Positions 57,160-64,000 of a stretch of DNA of 64,000 bases are shown one piece after another. The stretch spans positions 1 through 64,000 of the forward strand of contig NZ_WQPL01000019.1 in the NCBI RefSeq assembly GCF_018785245.1, in the 5' to 3' direction. The notes beneath the pieces were generated by a model, which worked only from the letters and a program-made list of their open reading frames with translations, did no database searches and was not told the DNA's origin. The translations under genes were made by a program, and so were the position numbers. The stretch's first letter is position 1. The number at the start of each line of letters is the position of its first letter. Source of the DNA: Collinsella aerofaciens (lineage in GTDB: Bacteria; Actinomycetota; Coriobacteriia; Coriobacteriales; Coriobacteriaceae).

Positions 57160-59184
57160 TTAGCGTCGACGCTTCCAGATAATGCCGAGGATGATGACGA
57201 TGATGCCGCCGATAAGGCACGCGCCAACTACTGCCAGCGTGTGGTCTCCCGTTGCGGCGAGCTTACCGGTCGTCTTCTTGGTGATGACCTTCGTGGTCGT
57301 CGTGTCCGTCTTGGGCGAGGGCTTAGGCGTCGGGGCCGGTGTGGGCGTGGGGTCCACGGCAGCGGAGCCAAAGCTGATGGTGCCCGCGAGCGAGGCCATC
57401 TTGCTCTCCCAGCCGTTCTGCCCGATCAGCGCCCTCAGCGCCGCCTCGCACGTGCCCCACTCGGTGTACTTGGTGGCGTGTGCAAAGGTGGGAAAGTCGG
57501 TCGTGTTGGTGATGATGTAGTTGTTGGTGGCGACGGTATAGGCCTTGGCGGGGTCGAGCGTGCTGCCGTCCTTGGTGAGTGTGGCACTCACAATGCGCTT
57601 GCCTTCGGGCTGCGTCCAATCAATCGTAACGTTGATGCCGCCAAAGGAGAGAACGCTGCCAGAGTCATCGCGCCACTTGTACTTGTCTTGCGCCTCCTGC
57701 TCGGTATGGCCGGCTGCCACGTAGGCTTGCTGAAGCTCGTAGCTGTGATTGCACTCGTCGCTGATCTGCAGTGAGTGCTCGAGCGCTGCCAGGAAGTCCG
57801 CGCCGGTCATGGTCCAGGTCTCCACGGTGTTGCCGTAAGGCGAGATAGCGATGACGTTGCCGGCGGTCACATCGCCCGCAGCGATGCCACCGCGGATGCC
57901 GCCAGCGTTTTCGATAGCGAGGTCCGCGCCCGTCAAGGCAAGATAGGAGCCGCAAATCACATGGCCGATGGTCTGGGCCTTGGTGGTATCGCCCTCCTTG
58001 CTGGGGCGGAAATCGGTGGTGCGCACCATTTCCCAACCATGCGTGCCTGCGGCGTCCTCGCCGTAGAAATAGTTGGTGGTGGATGTGCCGAGCACCTTGT
58101 TCGATTCGTTTTCAAAGGCCACGTCGAGCGGCTTGATCTTGTTGCGGACGGCTTCAAGGCGGTTTTGGTAGTCGGAGCCCTTGTCGGGGTCTGCCAAAAG
58201 GTCATTGACGTTCTTGGCGGTGTAGAGCTTCTCGTCAGTGCCGCCTGCAGGGACTGTGACCGTGTCATCGTCGGTCGTCTCGGTGCCATTCGTGTCGTAC
58301 TTGTACGGAATGGAAAGCAGCCCCACCTCGGCAAAGGCGCTGCCTGCCTCGACAACGTGGATCGTCTTGCCGTCGGCTCCCGTCACCTTCTCGTTAAGGT
58401 TGATGTGCTCGTGGCCTGCGATAAGGGCATCGACGCCACGGAGCCGCGTGGCAAAGGTCTTTGCGTCGAGCGTGTGCGCGATACACACAACAACATCGCA
58501 GCCCTCCTTGCGCAGCTGCTCCGCCTCGGCATTGATGGCGTTCGCGGCACTCGAGAAGCTGGTGCCCGCGACCAGGTCCGCGCGCAGCGAGGAACCTAGC
58601 GACTCATCCATGGCTCCGACGACGCCGACCTTGATTTTGTAGGCGAATGTGGAGTGATCCTCGCTATCCTCCCAGGTGCGATCGAGCGTCTTCGTGATGC
58701 TCGAGCTCCATACGCCGTTCGAGGACGTTGCATTCGCGCAGAGCATGGCGAAGGGCGTGCCGGTGGTGCTGTAGCCGGTCATGGTGCGGAGTTTGTCCGC
58801 GCCGTAGCTCCAGTCGTGGTTGCCTGGCGTGGTTGCGTCGTAGCCGTCGGCGTAGAAGGTGTCCATGAGCTCGGCGATGCTCTTGCCCTCGCTCATGGTG
58901 GCGAAGGGCTGTCCGTGGAAGGTGTCGCCCGCATCGAGTAAAAGATCGGGGGCGCTGCTTTGGGCGCTATAGAAAACCGCCAGTCCGTCAAAGCCCACAG
59001 TGCCGGTGCCCTTGCTTGCGTTGTAGCTGTACTTGTAGCTGCCGTGGATATCGTTGGTGTGCATGACGGCCACGGAGCCGTCAATAGCGGCGGGCAGGTT
59101 TCCCGCGAAAGCGAGGCTTGGGATGCCTGCGAGCGCGCCGGCAAACAACGCGGCGGCCAACGCAAAGCGGGGGAGTCTTTTCAT
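57160..59184 (-). CDS. Surface-anchored 5'-nucleotidase/2',3'-cyclic phosphodiesterase
   Basis: A 674-aa exported hydrolase of the UshA/YfkN type. Signal peptide 1-27 (LPRFALAAALFAGALAGIPSLAFA). Metallophosphatase domain: MHTNDIHGSY, DAGDTFHG, TPGNHDWSYG, IAHT, GHEH. C-terminal nucleotide-binding domain with IENAGGIRGGI and ISPYGNTVETWTMTG. The end has a Pro/Thr linker, LAATGD, a membrane helix (LAVVGACLIGGIIVIILGIIW) and KRRR: a sortase-type sorting signal with LAATG in place of LPXTG. It should release phosphate and nucleosides outside the cell. Confidence 0.9.
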   Translation of the reverse strand: MKRLPRFALAAALFAGALAGIPSLAFAGNLPAAIDGSVAVMHTNDIHGSYKYSYNASKGTGTVGFDGLAVFYSAQSSAPDLLLDAGDTFHGQPFATMSEGKSIAELMDTFYADGYDATTPGNHDWSYGADKLRTMTGYSTTGTPFAMLCANATSSNGVWSSSITKTLDRTWEDSEDHSTFAYKIKVGVVGAMDESLGSSLRADLVAGTSFSSAANAINAEAEQLRKEGCDVVVCIAHTLDAKTFATRLRGVDALIAGHEHINLNEKVTGADGKTIHVVEAGSAFAEVGLLSIPYKYDTNGTETTDDDTVTVPAGGTDEKLYTAKNVNDLLADPDKGSDYQNRLEAVRNKIKPLDVAFENESNKVLGTSTTNYFYGEDAAGTHGWEMVRTTDFRPSKEGDTTKAQTIGHVICGSYLALTGADLAIENAGGIRGGIAAGDVTAGNVIAISPYGNTVETWTMTGADFLAALEHSLQISDECNHSYELQQAYVAAGHTEQEAQDKYKWRDDSGSVLSFGGINVTIDWTQPEGKRIVSATLTKDGSTLDPAKAYTVATNNYIITNTTDFPTFAHATKYTEWGTCEAALRALIGQNGWESKMASLAGTISFGSAAVDPTPTPAPTPKPSPKTDTTTTKVITKKTTGKLAATGDHTLAVVGACLIGGIIVIILGIIWKRRR

Positions 59185-59248
59185 GGCAGTTTCCTTAGTC
59201 CTTAGCCAGAATGTCTGGTTGAATATCGGATTATCGACATAATATGCG

Positions 59249-59288
59249 AAAACCGCCGCAAGGGCCTCTGTCCCTTTGCGGCGGTTTT
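59249..59288. repeat. GGGACAG-core palindrome
   Basis: Arms AAAACCGCCGCAAGGG and CCCTTTGCGGCGGTTTT with one bulge around CCTCTGT. Confidence 0.8.
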
Positions 59289-59297
59289 GGCGTTTGC

Positions 59298-59344
59298 GCA
59301 GATAAAACCTACCAAAATAAACCTGTCCCTTTTTGGCAGGTTTT
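59298..59344 (-). repeat. GGGACAG-core palindrome, copy B
   Basis: Inverted, identical copy (45 bases, 59298-59342) of the repeat at 6670-6714. It reaches into the stop codon of the ABC ATPase gene (59343-59345) and is tandem with the preceding repeat. Confidence 0.85.
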
Positions 59345-60137
59345 AGCTTAGCAGCATGCGGTCGTTGGCGAGCTCGCCGCCCGAGACCTCCTCGAACTTC
59401 TGCAGCAGGTCGGCCACGGTGAGCGACTTCTTCTCGTCGCCGGCCACGTCGTAGATCACATGGCCCTCGTGCATCATGATCAGACGGTTGCCCAGACGGA
59501 TAGCGTCGTTCATGTTGTGCGTGACCATGAGCGTGGTCAGGTGGTTCTCGTCGACGATCTCCTCGGTCAGGTTGAGCACCTTAGAGGCCGTCTTGGGGTC
59601 GAGGGCCGCAGTGTGCTCGTCGAGCAGCAGCAGGCGCGGCCTGGTGAGCGTGGCCATCAGCAGGGTGAGTGCCTGGCGCTGGCCACCCGAGAGCAGGCCG
59701 ACCTTGGCGTTGAGACGCGTGTCCAGACCAAGGTCCAGGCGCTTGAGCAGCTCAACGTACTCATCTTTCTCGGCCTTGGTGACGCCCCACGAAAGGCCGC
59801 GACGCTGGCCGCGACGCTTGGCGAGGGCCAAGTTCTCGGCAATCTGCATGTCGGCAGCGGTACCGCGCATGGGGTCCTGAAACACGCGGCCCAGGTACTT
59901 GGCGCGCTGCGACTCGCTCAGGCGCGAGATGTCGGTGCCGTCGAGCTCGATAACGCCCGAATCGAGCGGGTACACGCCGGCGATCATGTTGAGCAGCGTG
60001 GACTTGCCGGCGCCGTTGCCGCCGATCACGGTTACAAAGTCGCCGTCATTCAGGGTGAGGTCGACGCCGGTGAGCGCGCGCTTCTCGGTGACGGTGCCCT
60101 TGTTAAAGGTCTTCTTGACATGCGAGAGCTTAAGCAT
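59343..60137 (-). CDS. ABC transporter ATP-binding protein (TrpZ-like)
   Basis: A 264-aa ATPase of an importer for aromatic amino acids or similar solutes (family inference). Walker A GGNGAGKST, Q-loop VFQDPMRGT, signature LSGGQRQALTLLMA, Walker B LLLLDEHTAAL and switch His THNMNDAI. ATG 60137 starts inside the end of the permease gene (8-base overlap). Third gene of the binding protein-permease-ATPase set. Confidence 0.88.
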   Translation of the reverse strand: MLKLSHVKKTFNKGTVTEKRALTGVDLTLNDGDFVTVIGGNGAGKSTLLNMIAGVYPLDSGVIELDGTDISRLSESQRAKYLGRVFQDPMRGTAADMQIAENLALAKRRGQRRGLSWGVTKAEKDEYVELLKRLDLGLDTRLNAKVGLLSGGQRQALTLLMATLTRPRLLLLDEHTAALDPKTASKVLNLTEEIVDENHLTTLMVTHNMNDAIRLGNRLIMMHEGHVIYDVAGDEKKSLTVADLLQKFEEVSGGELANDRMLLS

Positions 60138-61053
60138 CTGCCTCATCTCCCTTCGTGTAGGAGCTGCGGAGCTTATAGCGCTCCCAAACCACGGGCACGC
60201 ACAGGGCCACAGCGACAATTACGGCGGAGAGCAGCTTCATGTCGTTGGCGTCCATGCCCAACTGCAGCACGATGGCGCGGATGAGGAAGTACACCACGGA
60301 GCCAAAGACGGCGGAGGCAAGACGGACGCTAAACTGCGTGAGGCCGCCGGGCAGCAGACGGCCGAGCACCTCGCCGATAACAATGGCGGCAAGACCGATA
60401 ACGATGGCACCGGTGCCCATACCAATGTCGGCATACTTTTGGCTCTGGCAGATGAGCGCGCCCGAAAGGCCGATGAGGGCGTTGGAGAGCACGAGGGCGA
60501 TCATCTTGGTGGAGTTGGTGTTGACGCCCAGAGCGCGGATCATGTACTCGTTGTTGCCGGTGGCTCGCAGCGCCGAGCCGATCTCGGTGCCAAAGAACCA
60601 ATACAGGATGGCAACGATAGCCACGGCGAGCAGGATGCCCAAGATGATGGCAACGGTGGACTGCGGCAGACCGGTCATATTGCTGACGGCGGAGAACACG
60701 GTGCCCTTGGCAAGAATGGGCGTATTGGACTTGCCCATGATGCGCAGGTTGATGGACCACAGGCTGATCTGGGTGAGGATTCCGGCGAGGATCGCAGGAA
60801 TCTCAAAGACGGTGGTCAAAATGCCCGTGACGGCGCCCGCGATGGCGCCGGCGCACATACCGGCCAGCACGGCGAGCAGCGGGTCGACGTTGTTATTGAC
60901 GATGAGCACAGCGCAGACGCAGCCGCCGAGGGCAAAGCTGCCGTCGCAGGTCATATCGGGAATGTCGAGCAGGCGGAACGTGATAAACACGCCAAGCACC
61001 ATAATGCCCCAGAGGACGCCCTGCGAAACGGCGCCCTGCAATGCAATGAGCAT
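60130..61053 (-). CDS. ABC transporter permease (TrpY-like)
   Basis: A 307-aa integral membrane permease with about eight hydrophobic segments. LLDIPDMTCDGSFALGGCVCAVLI near the N-terminus and GNNEYMIRALGVNTNSTKMIALVLSNALIGLSGAL are typical of permeases paired with the TrpX (DUF534) binding proteins. It overlaps the ATPase gene and lies 203 bases downstream of the binding-protein gene. Confidence 0.87.
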   Translation of the reverse strand: MLIALQGAVSQGVLWGIMVLGVFITFRLLDIPDMTCDGSFALGGCVCAVLIVNNNVDPLLAVLAGMCAGAIAGAVTGILTTVFEIPAILAGILTQISLWSINLRIMGKSNTPILAKGTVFSAVSNMTGLPQSTVAIILGILLAVAIVAILYWFFGTEIGSALRATGNNEYMIRALGVNTNSTKMIALVLSNALIGLSGALICQSQKYADIGMGTGAIVIGLAAIVIGEVLGRLLPGGLTQFSVRLASAVFGSVVYFLIRAIVLQLGMDANDMKLLSAVIVAVALCVPVVWERYKLRSSYTKGDEADA

Positions 61054-61156
61054 GCTTCATACCTCCTAGGATAGGGTGGACACGTGATTCACCATAATAG
61101 CGGTAACAATGCATAGAAGAGCTGCGGACAGACGTTTTGTTTTACCTGAAACAAGC

Positions 61157-61189
61157 AGGGCGGACGCCGGTCTACAGCGCCCGCCCCTG
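61157..61189 (-). terminator. Intra-operon hairpin between binding protein and permease
   Basis: A GC-rich stem of about 11 bp (AGGGCGGACGC with GCGCCCGCCCCT, imperfect) followed on the minus strand by GCTTGTTTC. It may lower permease/ATPase expression relative to the binding protein. Confidence 0.55.
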
Positions 61190-61256
61190 TGGCTCAGATA
61201 TTGAATAACGCGGCTAAAGCGCGAGCACGGGCTCTAGACGCATGCCGCGTATGGCA

Positions 61257-62237
61257 TTACGCGTCCAGAGCGGAAAGGTCGATGCCCAGGGCCTCGGCCA
61301 TTTCGTCGTTCTTGACGACGACCAGGTCCTTGCTCGAGAGGTGCTTGATCGGCATGTCTTCGGGCTTGGCCTCGCCCTTCAGGATCTTAACGGCCATCTC
61401 GCCCGCGGCGTAGCCCAGGTCCTCGTAATTGATGGAGAGGGTGAACAGGCCGCCAGCCATGCACATACCCTCCTCGCCAGTCACGAAGGGAAGCTTGTTT
61501 TCCTTGCAGATCTGGCCGACCTGCGAGGCACCCGCGGCGATGGTGTTGTCGGTGGGGGAGTACAGTGCGTCGACCTTGCCCACGGCAGACTCGACGACGG
61601 ACTGAATCTCGTTGGAGCTCGAGACGGTGAAGTCAGTGTACTCGAGGCCAAGCTTGTCGAGCTCCTTCTTGGCGGCCTTGATTTGGACGTCGGAGTTGGA
61701 CTCGGCGGTGCAGTAGAGCAGGCCGACCTTCTTTACGTCGGGCAGGACCTTCTGCATCATCTCGAGCTGCTCGGCGACCGGGGTGAGGTCGGAAGCGCCC
61801 GTGACGTTGGTGCTGGGCTTGTCGTTGTCCTGGACCAGGCCGGAGGCGGCGTAGTCGGTGATGGCGCAGCCCACGATGGGGATATCGGCCGTGGCGCCGG
61901 CGGCAGCCTGCGCGGCGGGCGTGGCGATGGCATAAATCAGGTTGACGTTGTCGCCCACAAACTTGTCGGCAATGGACTTACACGTGGACTGGTCGTTCTG
62001 GGCGTTCTTCTGGTCGATCTTGACCTTAAGGCCGCTCTTCTTGATGGCCTTGACGAAGCCGTCGTTGGCGGCATCGAGCGCGGAGTGCTCGGTGAGCTGC
62101 AGAACGCCGATGGTGTAGTCGGAACCGGCGGCAGCGGAGCCGGAACCAGAGCTGCCGCCGCATCCGGCGAGCGGGGCGAGCGCGAGCAGGCCGGCGGAGA
62201 CCAGAAGGCTCCTGCGGCTGATGGTGATGTCCTTCAT
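61257..62237 (-). CDS. ABC transporter substrate-binding lipoprotein (TrpX-like)
   Basis: A 326-aa lipoprotein with lipobox LAPLAGCGG after a signal peptide that carries SRRSLL (an RR pair). The mature part fits the DUF534/TrpX family: IGVLQLTEHSALDAANDGFVKAIKKSG, IATPAAQAAAGATADIPIVGCAITD, VGLLYCTAESNSDVQI, DALYSPTDNTIAAG. Ligand inferred as tryptophan or another aromatic solute. ATG 62237 follows GGGGGTAATG. Confidence 0.88.
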   Translation of the reverse strand: MKDITISRRSLLVSAGLLALAPLAGCGGSSGSGSAAAGSDYTIGVLQLTEHSALDAANDGFVKAIKKSGLKVKIDQKNAQNDQSTCKSIADKFVGDNVNLIYAIATPAAQAAAGATADIPIVGCAITDYAASGLVQDNDKPSTNVTGASDLTPVAEQLEMMQKVLPDVKKVGLLYCTAESNSDVQIKAAKKELDKLGLEYTDFTVSSSNEIQSVVESAVGKVDALYSPTDNTIAAGASQVGQICKENKLPFVTGEEGMCMAGGLFTLSINYEDLGYAAGEMAVKILKGEAKPEDMPIKHLSSKDLVVVKNDEMAEALGIDLSALDA

Positions 62238-62300
62238 ATCATTACCCCCAGTATAAAAATGGCTGGAAACACTGCACTGGGACAAAGTGCAAGTGGGACT

Positions 62301-62328
62301 ATAGTAGCGCTGATGTCCATTTTTACAA
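62301..62328 (-). promoter_or_regulatory. Promoter of the TrpXYZ-like operon
   Basis: Minus-strand TTGTAA (62323-62328), 16-base spacer, TACTAT (62301-62306). Leader of about 60 bases; no T-box or trp leader peptide seen. Confidence 0.6.
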
Positions 62329-62397
62329 CAGCCTGGCGGGTTTTTTAATACAGAATCGGATGGGCGGTACGGGTAGTCGAATGGGCGGCGGAGGGTC

Positions 62398-63183
62398 TTA
62401 TGCGGCGGAGGAGGCGTCGTCCTCGTCCAGGGCGGCGAAGAGCTTCTTGCCGTCGAGCAGGCGCGTGCTGACGTTTCTCATACGGGCGATCTCGACGGTG
62501 CGCAGCGTATCGTCGGTGCCTCGGGCGTCGTAGACCGTTCCCAGCAGATACGAGATGCCATCGCGCTGCCTGATGGCAAAGGGACGGAGTGTCATCCGTG
62601 CTGCTTCGGTTTCGCCGCGTGTCGTGACGCTCGAAATATCAAAACTCACCGTGGTTCCGTGGTCGATGGCCTGCTCGACGAGCTCGCACGTGTCGATGCG
62701 CTTGATGGGCGTGCGTGTTGCCTTGGTAGCCTTGCTGCCTGCGCTTGGAGCGGGTTCGGGTGTATCGAGGTAGCCGCGAACGTCGGCGCTCGCCATGGCA
62801 ACTAAGTGCTGCGCCATGCTCTTGCGGATAGCGATAGGCGTGGAGCGGTTGCGCATGACCATACCGTGGAGCCGGATGATCTCTTCATCGGTGAGCGGGC
62901 GGGTAAGAAGTTTGTAGCCCACGCCGCGTTTGTATTCAATTTCGTATCCGGCATGGCGAAGCGCGGAGATGGCGGTGTAGATGCTGCGCCGCGCCGCCGA
63001 GATGGGCATGCGGGCGGGGTCGTCGGGATGGGCGAGGCGCCGGATCAGCTCATCGGAAAGCATGGCCTTGTCTTCGCCGGTGTTTTCGCTCAAGAGCTGC
63101 AGGATACGAACGGCGCGATAGGCTGCCATCGAGGCGGCGCCCCTCGTCGTGGTGTCGTAGGTTTCAACAGCGGCTTCGGTCAT
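62398..63183 (-). CDS. WYL-domain transcriptional regulator
   Basis: A 261-aa regulator. N-terminal winged helix (AAYRAVRILQLLSENTGEDKAMLSDELIRRL and SARRSIYTAISALRHAGYEIEYKRGVGYKLL), then a WYL-like ligand domain (TVSFDISSVTTRGETEAARMTLRPFAIRQRDGISYLLGTVYDARG) in which the WYL triad appears as SYLLG. ATG 63183 is favoured over a GTG 9 bases upstream. It lies upstream of the ABC operon on the same strand, with its own unit; regulation of that operon is possible. Confidence 0.8.
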   Translation of the reverse strand: MTEAAVETYDTTTRGAASMAAYRAVRILQLLSENTGEDKAMLSDELIRRLAHPDDPARMPISAARRSIYTAISALRHAGYEIEYKRGVGYKLLTRPLTDEEIIRLHGMVMRNRSTPIAIRKSMAQHLVAMASADVRGYLDTPEPAPSAGSKATKATRTPIKRIDTCELVEQAIDHGTTVSFDISSVTTRGETEAARMTLRPFAIRQRDGISYLLGTVYDARGTDDTLRTVEIARMRNVSTRLLDGKKLFAALDEDDASSAA

Positions 63184-63356
63184 GGTGCCCACGTCCTTTC
63201 CGTTTTGGGTGGCGACGGTATGGAGCCTAGGACGCGGGGCTTTCCCAGGGGCGCAGGGCGCTCTGGGCGGTCGGTAGTCGTCGGCAAACGGCGGGTCGAG
63301 TTTTCAACAGCCCTGCTCAACTGACCAAAAACTTGCCAAAAGCTTGACGGATGCTG

Positions 63357-63395
63357 TTGAAAAAAGCGTCTCTCGACCGATGTCGAGAGACGCTT
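63357..63395 (-). terminator. Terminator of asnS
   Basis: Perfect 13-bp stem AAGCGTCTCTCGA/TCGAGAGACGCTT with a 6-base loop; on the minus strand TTTTTTC follows. Confidence 0.92.
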
Positions 63396-63441
63396 GTGCG
63401 ATGAGCGTTGGCGTGTGGCGACGCGAGCTAGCGTTCGACGA

Positions 63442-64000
63442 TTAGAAGTCGGCGTTGCCCACGGTGCGCGGGTGCGGCAGGACGTCGCGGATGTTGCCCA
63501 CGCCGGTCAGATACATGACCAAGCGCTCGAAGCCCAGACCGTAGCCGGCGTGCTTGCAGGAACCGTAGCGGCGCAGGTCAAGGTAGTACTTGTACTGCTC
63601 GGGATTCATACCCAGGTCCTTGATGCGGGCCTCGAGCAGATCCAGGCGCTCCTCGCGCTGGGAGCCACCGATGATCTCGCCGATGCCCGGCACCAGGCAG
63701 TCGGCGGCGGCGACGGTCTTGCCGTCCTCGTTCATGCGCATGTAGAACGCCTTGATCTCGGCCGGGTAGTCGGTCACGAAGGTCGGGCGCTTAAAGTGCT
63801 CCTCGGTCAGGAAACGCTCGTGCTCGGTTTGCAGGTCGATGCCCCAGCTCACGGGATAGTCAAACTTGTGACCGGCGGCGACGGCCTGCTCCAGGATCTC
63901 GACGGCCTCGGTGTAGGTAACGCGGGCAAAGTCGGAGTTGGCGACATGGTCCAGGCGCTCGAGCAGACCCTTGTCCACAAACTTGTTGAGCATATTGAGC
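63442..64000 (-). CDS. asnS: Asparaginyl-tRNA synthetase, 3' part
   Basis: The C-terminal 185 or so residues of a class IIb synthetase; the 5' part lies beyond the right edge. Seen: [48 protein letters not shown], the motif 3 region [34 protein letters not shown] with IGGSQREER points to AsnRS rather than AspRS. With asnB in the window, both free and tRNA-bound asparagine can be made. Confidence 0.93.
   Translation of the reverse strand, partial: LNMLNKFVDKGLLERLDHVANSDFARVTYTEAVEILEQAVAAGHKFDYPVSWGIDLQTEHERFLTEEHFKRPTFVTDYPAEIKAFYMRMNEDGKTVAAADCLVPGIGEIIGGSQREERLDLLEARIKDLGMNPEQYKYYLDLRRYGSCKHAGYGLGFERLVMYLTGVGNIRDVLPHPRTVGNADF

Overview
The window is high-GC chromosomal DNA with compact operons and tRNA genes that usually encode CCA. 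Gene content and order fit a gut actinobacterium of the class Coriobacteriia, most like Collinsella. That assignment is inference from protein character: a DAC-domain disA next to the MEP-pathway genes ispD and ispF, a 2-hydroxyacyl-CoA dehydratase activase of about 1,480 aa, and a Veg-like protein followed by ispE. No 16S rRNA gene is present to confirm it.

Bases 1-25,200 are core genome, almost all on the plus strand. In order: tRNA-Val, asnB, a MurE-type ligase, a HAD phosphatase, murI, rph, rdgB and dtd; then a Veg-like protein with ispE, tRNA-Pro, tatA, greA and lysS. LysRS carries an extra C-terminal tRNA-binding domain. A ThrE-type exporter, a DUF2798 membrane protein, a giant activase with its TetR regulator behind a perfect 21-bp operator, clpC and pepD follow. 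Bases 25,200-27,900 hold a hipBA toxin-antitoxin operon and mntP with its manganese riboswitch, all on the minus strand.

Bases 28,040-33,571 are the cluster disA-ispD-ispF-cysS-rlmB-yacP. In Firmicutes such as Bacillus subtilis this cluster continues directly into rpmG-secE-nusG-rplK-rplA. Here it is split by about 15 kb: an HTH-HipA fusion gene inside its own 61-bp palindrome, tRNA-Thr(UGU), and a 13.3-kb integrative mobilizable element. The element (35,196-48,476) is bounded by a 46-bp repeat of the tRNA-Thr 3' half. It has three arm-type integrase sites (TGTGCAAT) at each end, a tyrosine integrase with excisionase, a MobC-like protein/HUH relaxase/TraG-type coupling protein operon, a surface-protein operon, several regulators, a decayed second recombinase and a partly duplicated cargo module. 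Several small genes of 49-52 aa were found by reading the sequence.

After the element come tRNA-Tyr, tRNA-Thr(GGU), tRNA-Met, tuf, rpmG, tRNA-Trp, secE, nusG, rplK and rplA. The last 10 kb, on the minus strand, carry a metallophosphoesterase, a ParB-like/BMP fusion protein, an MscS channel, a surface 5'-nucleotidase, a TrpXYZ-like ABC importer, a WYL regulator and the 3' part of asnS, which runs off the right edge.

A family of palindromic intergenic repeats with a GGGAC(AG) core lies against the 3' ends of genes throughout the core genome, often overlapping stop codons. One 45-bp copy occurs twice, identical and inverted, 52 kb apart.
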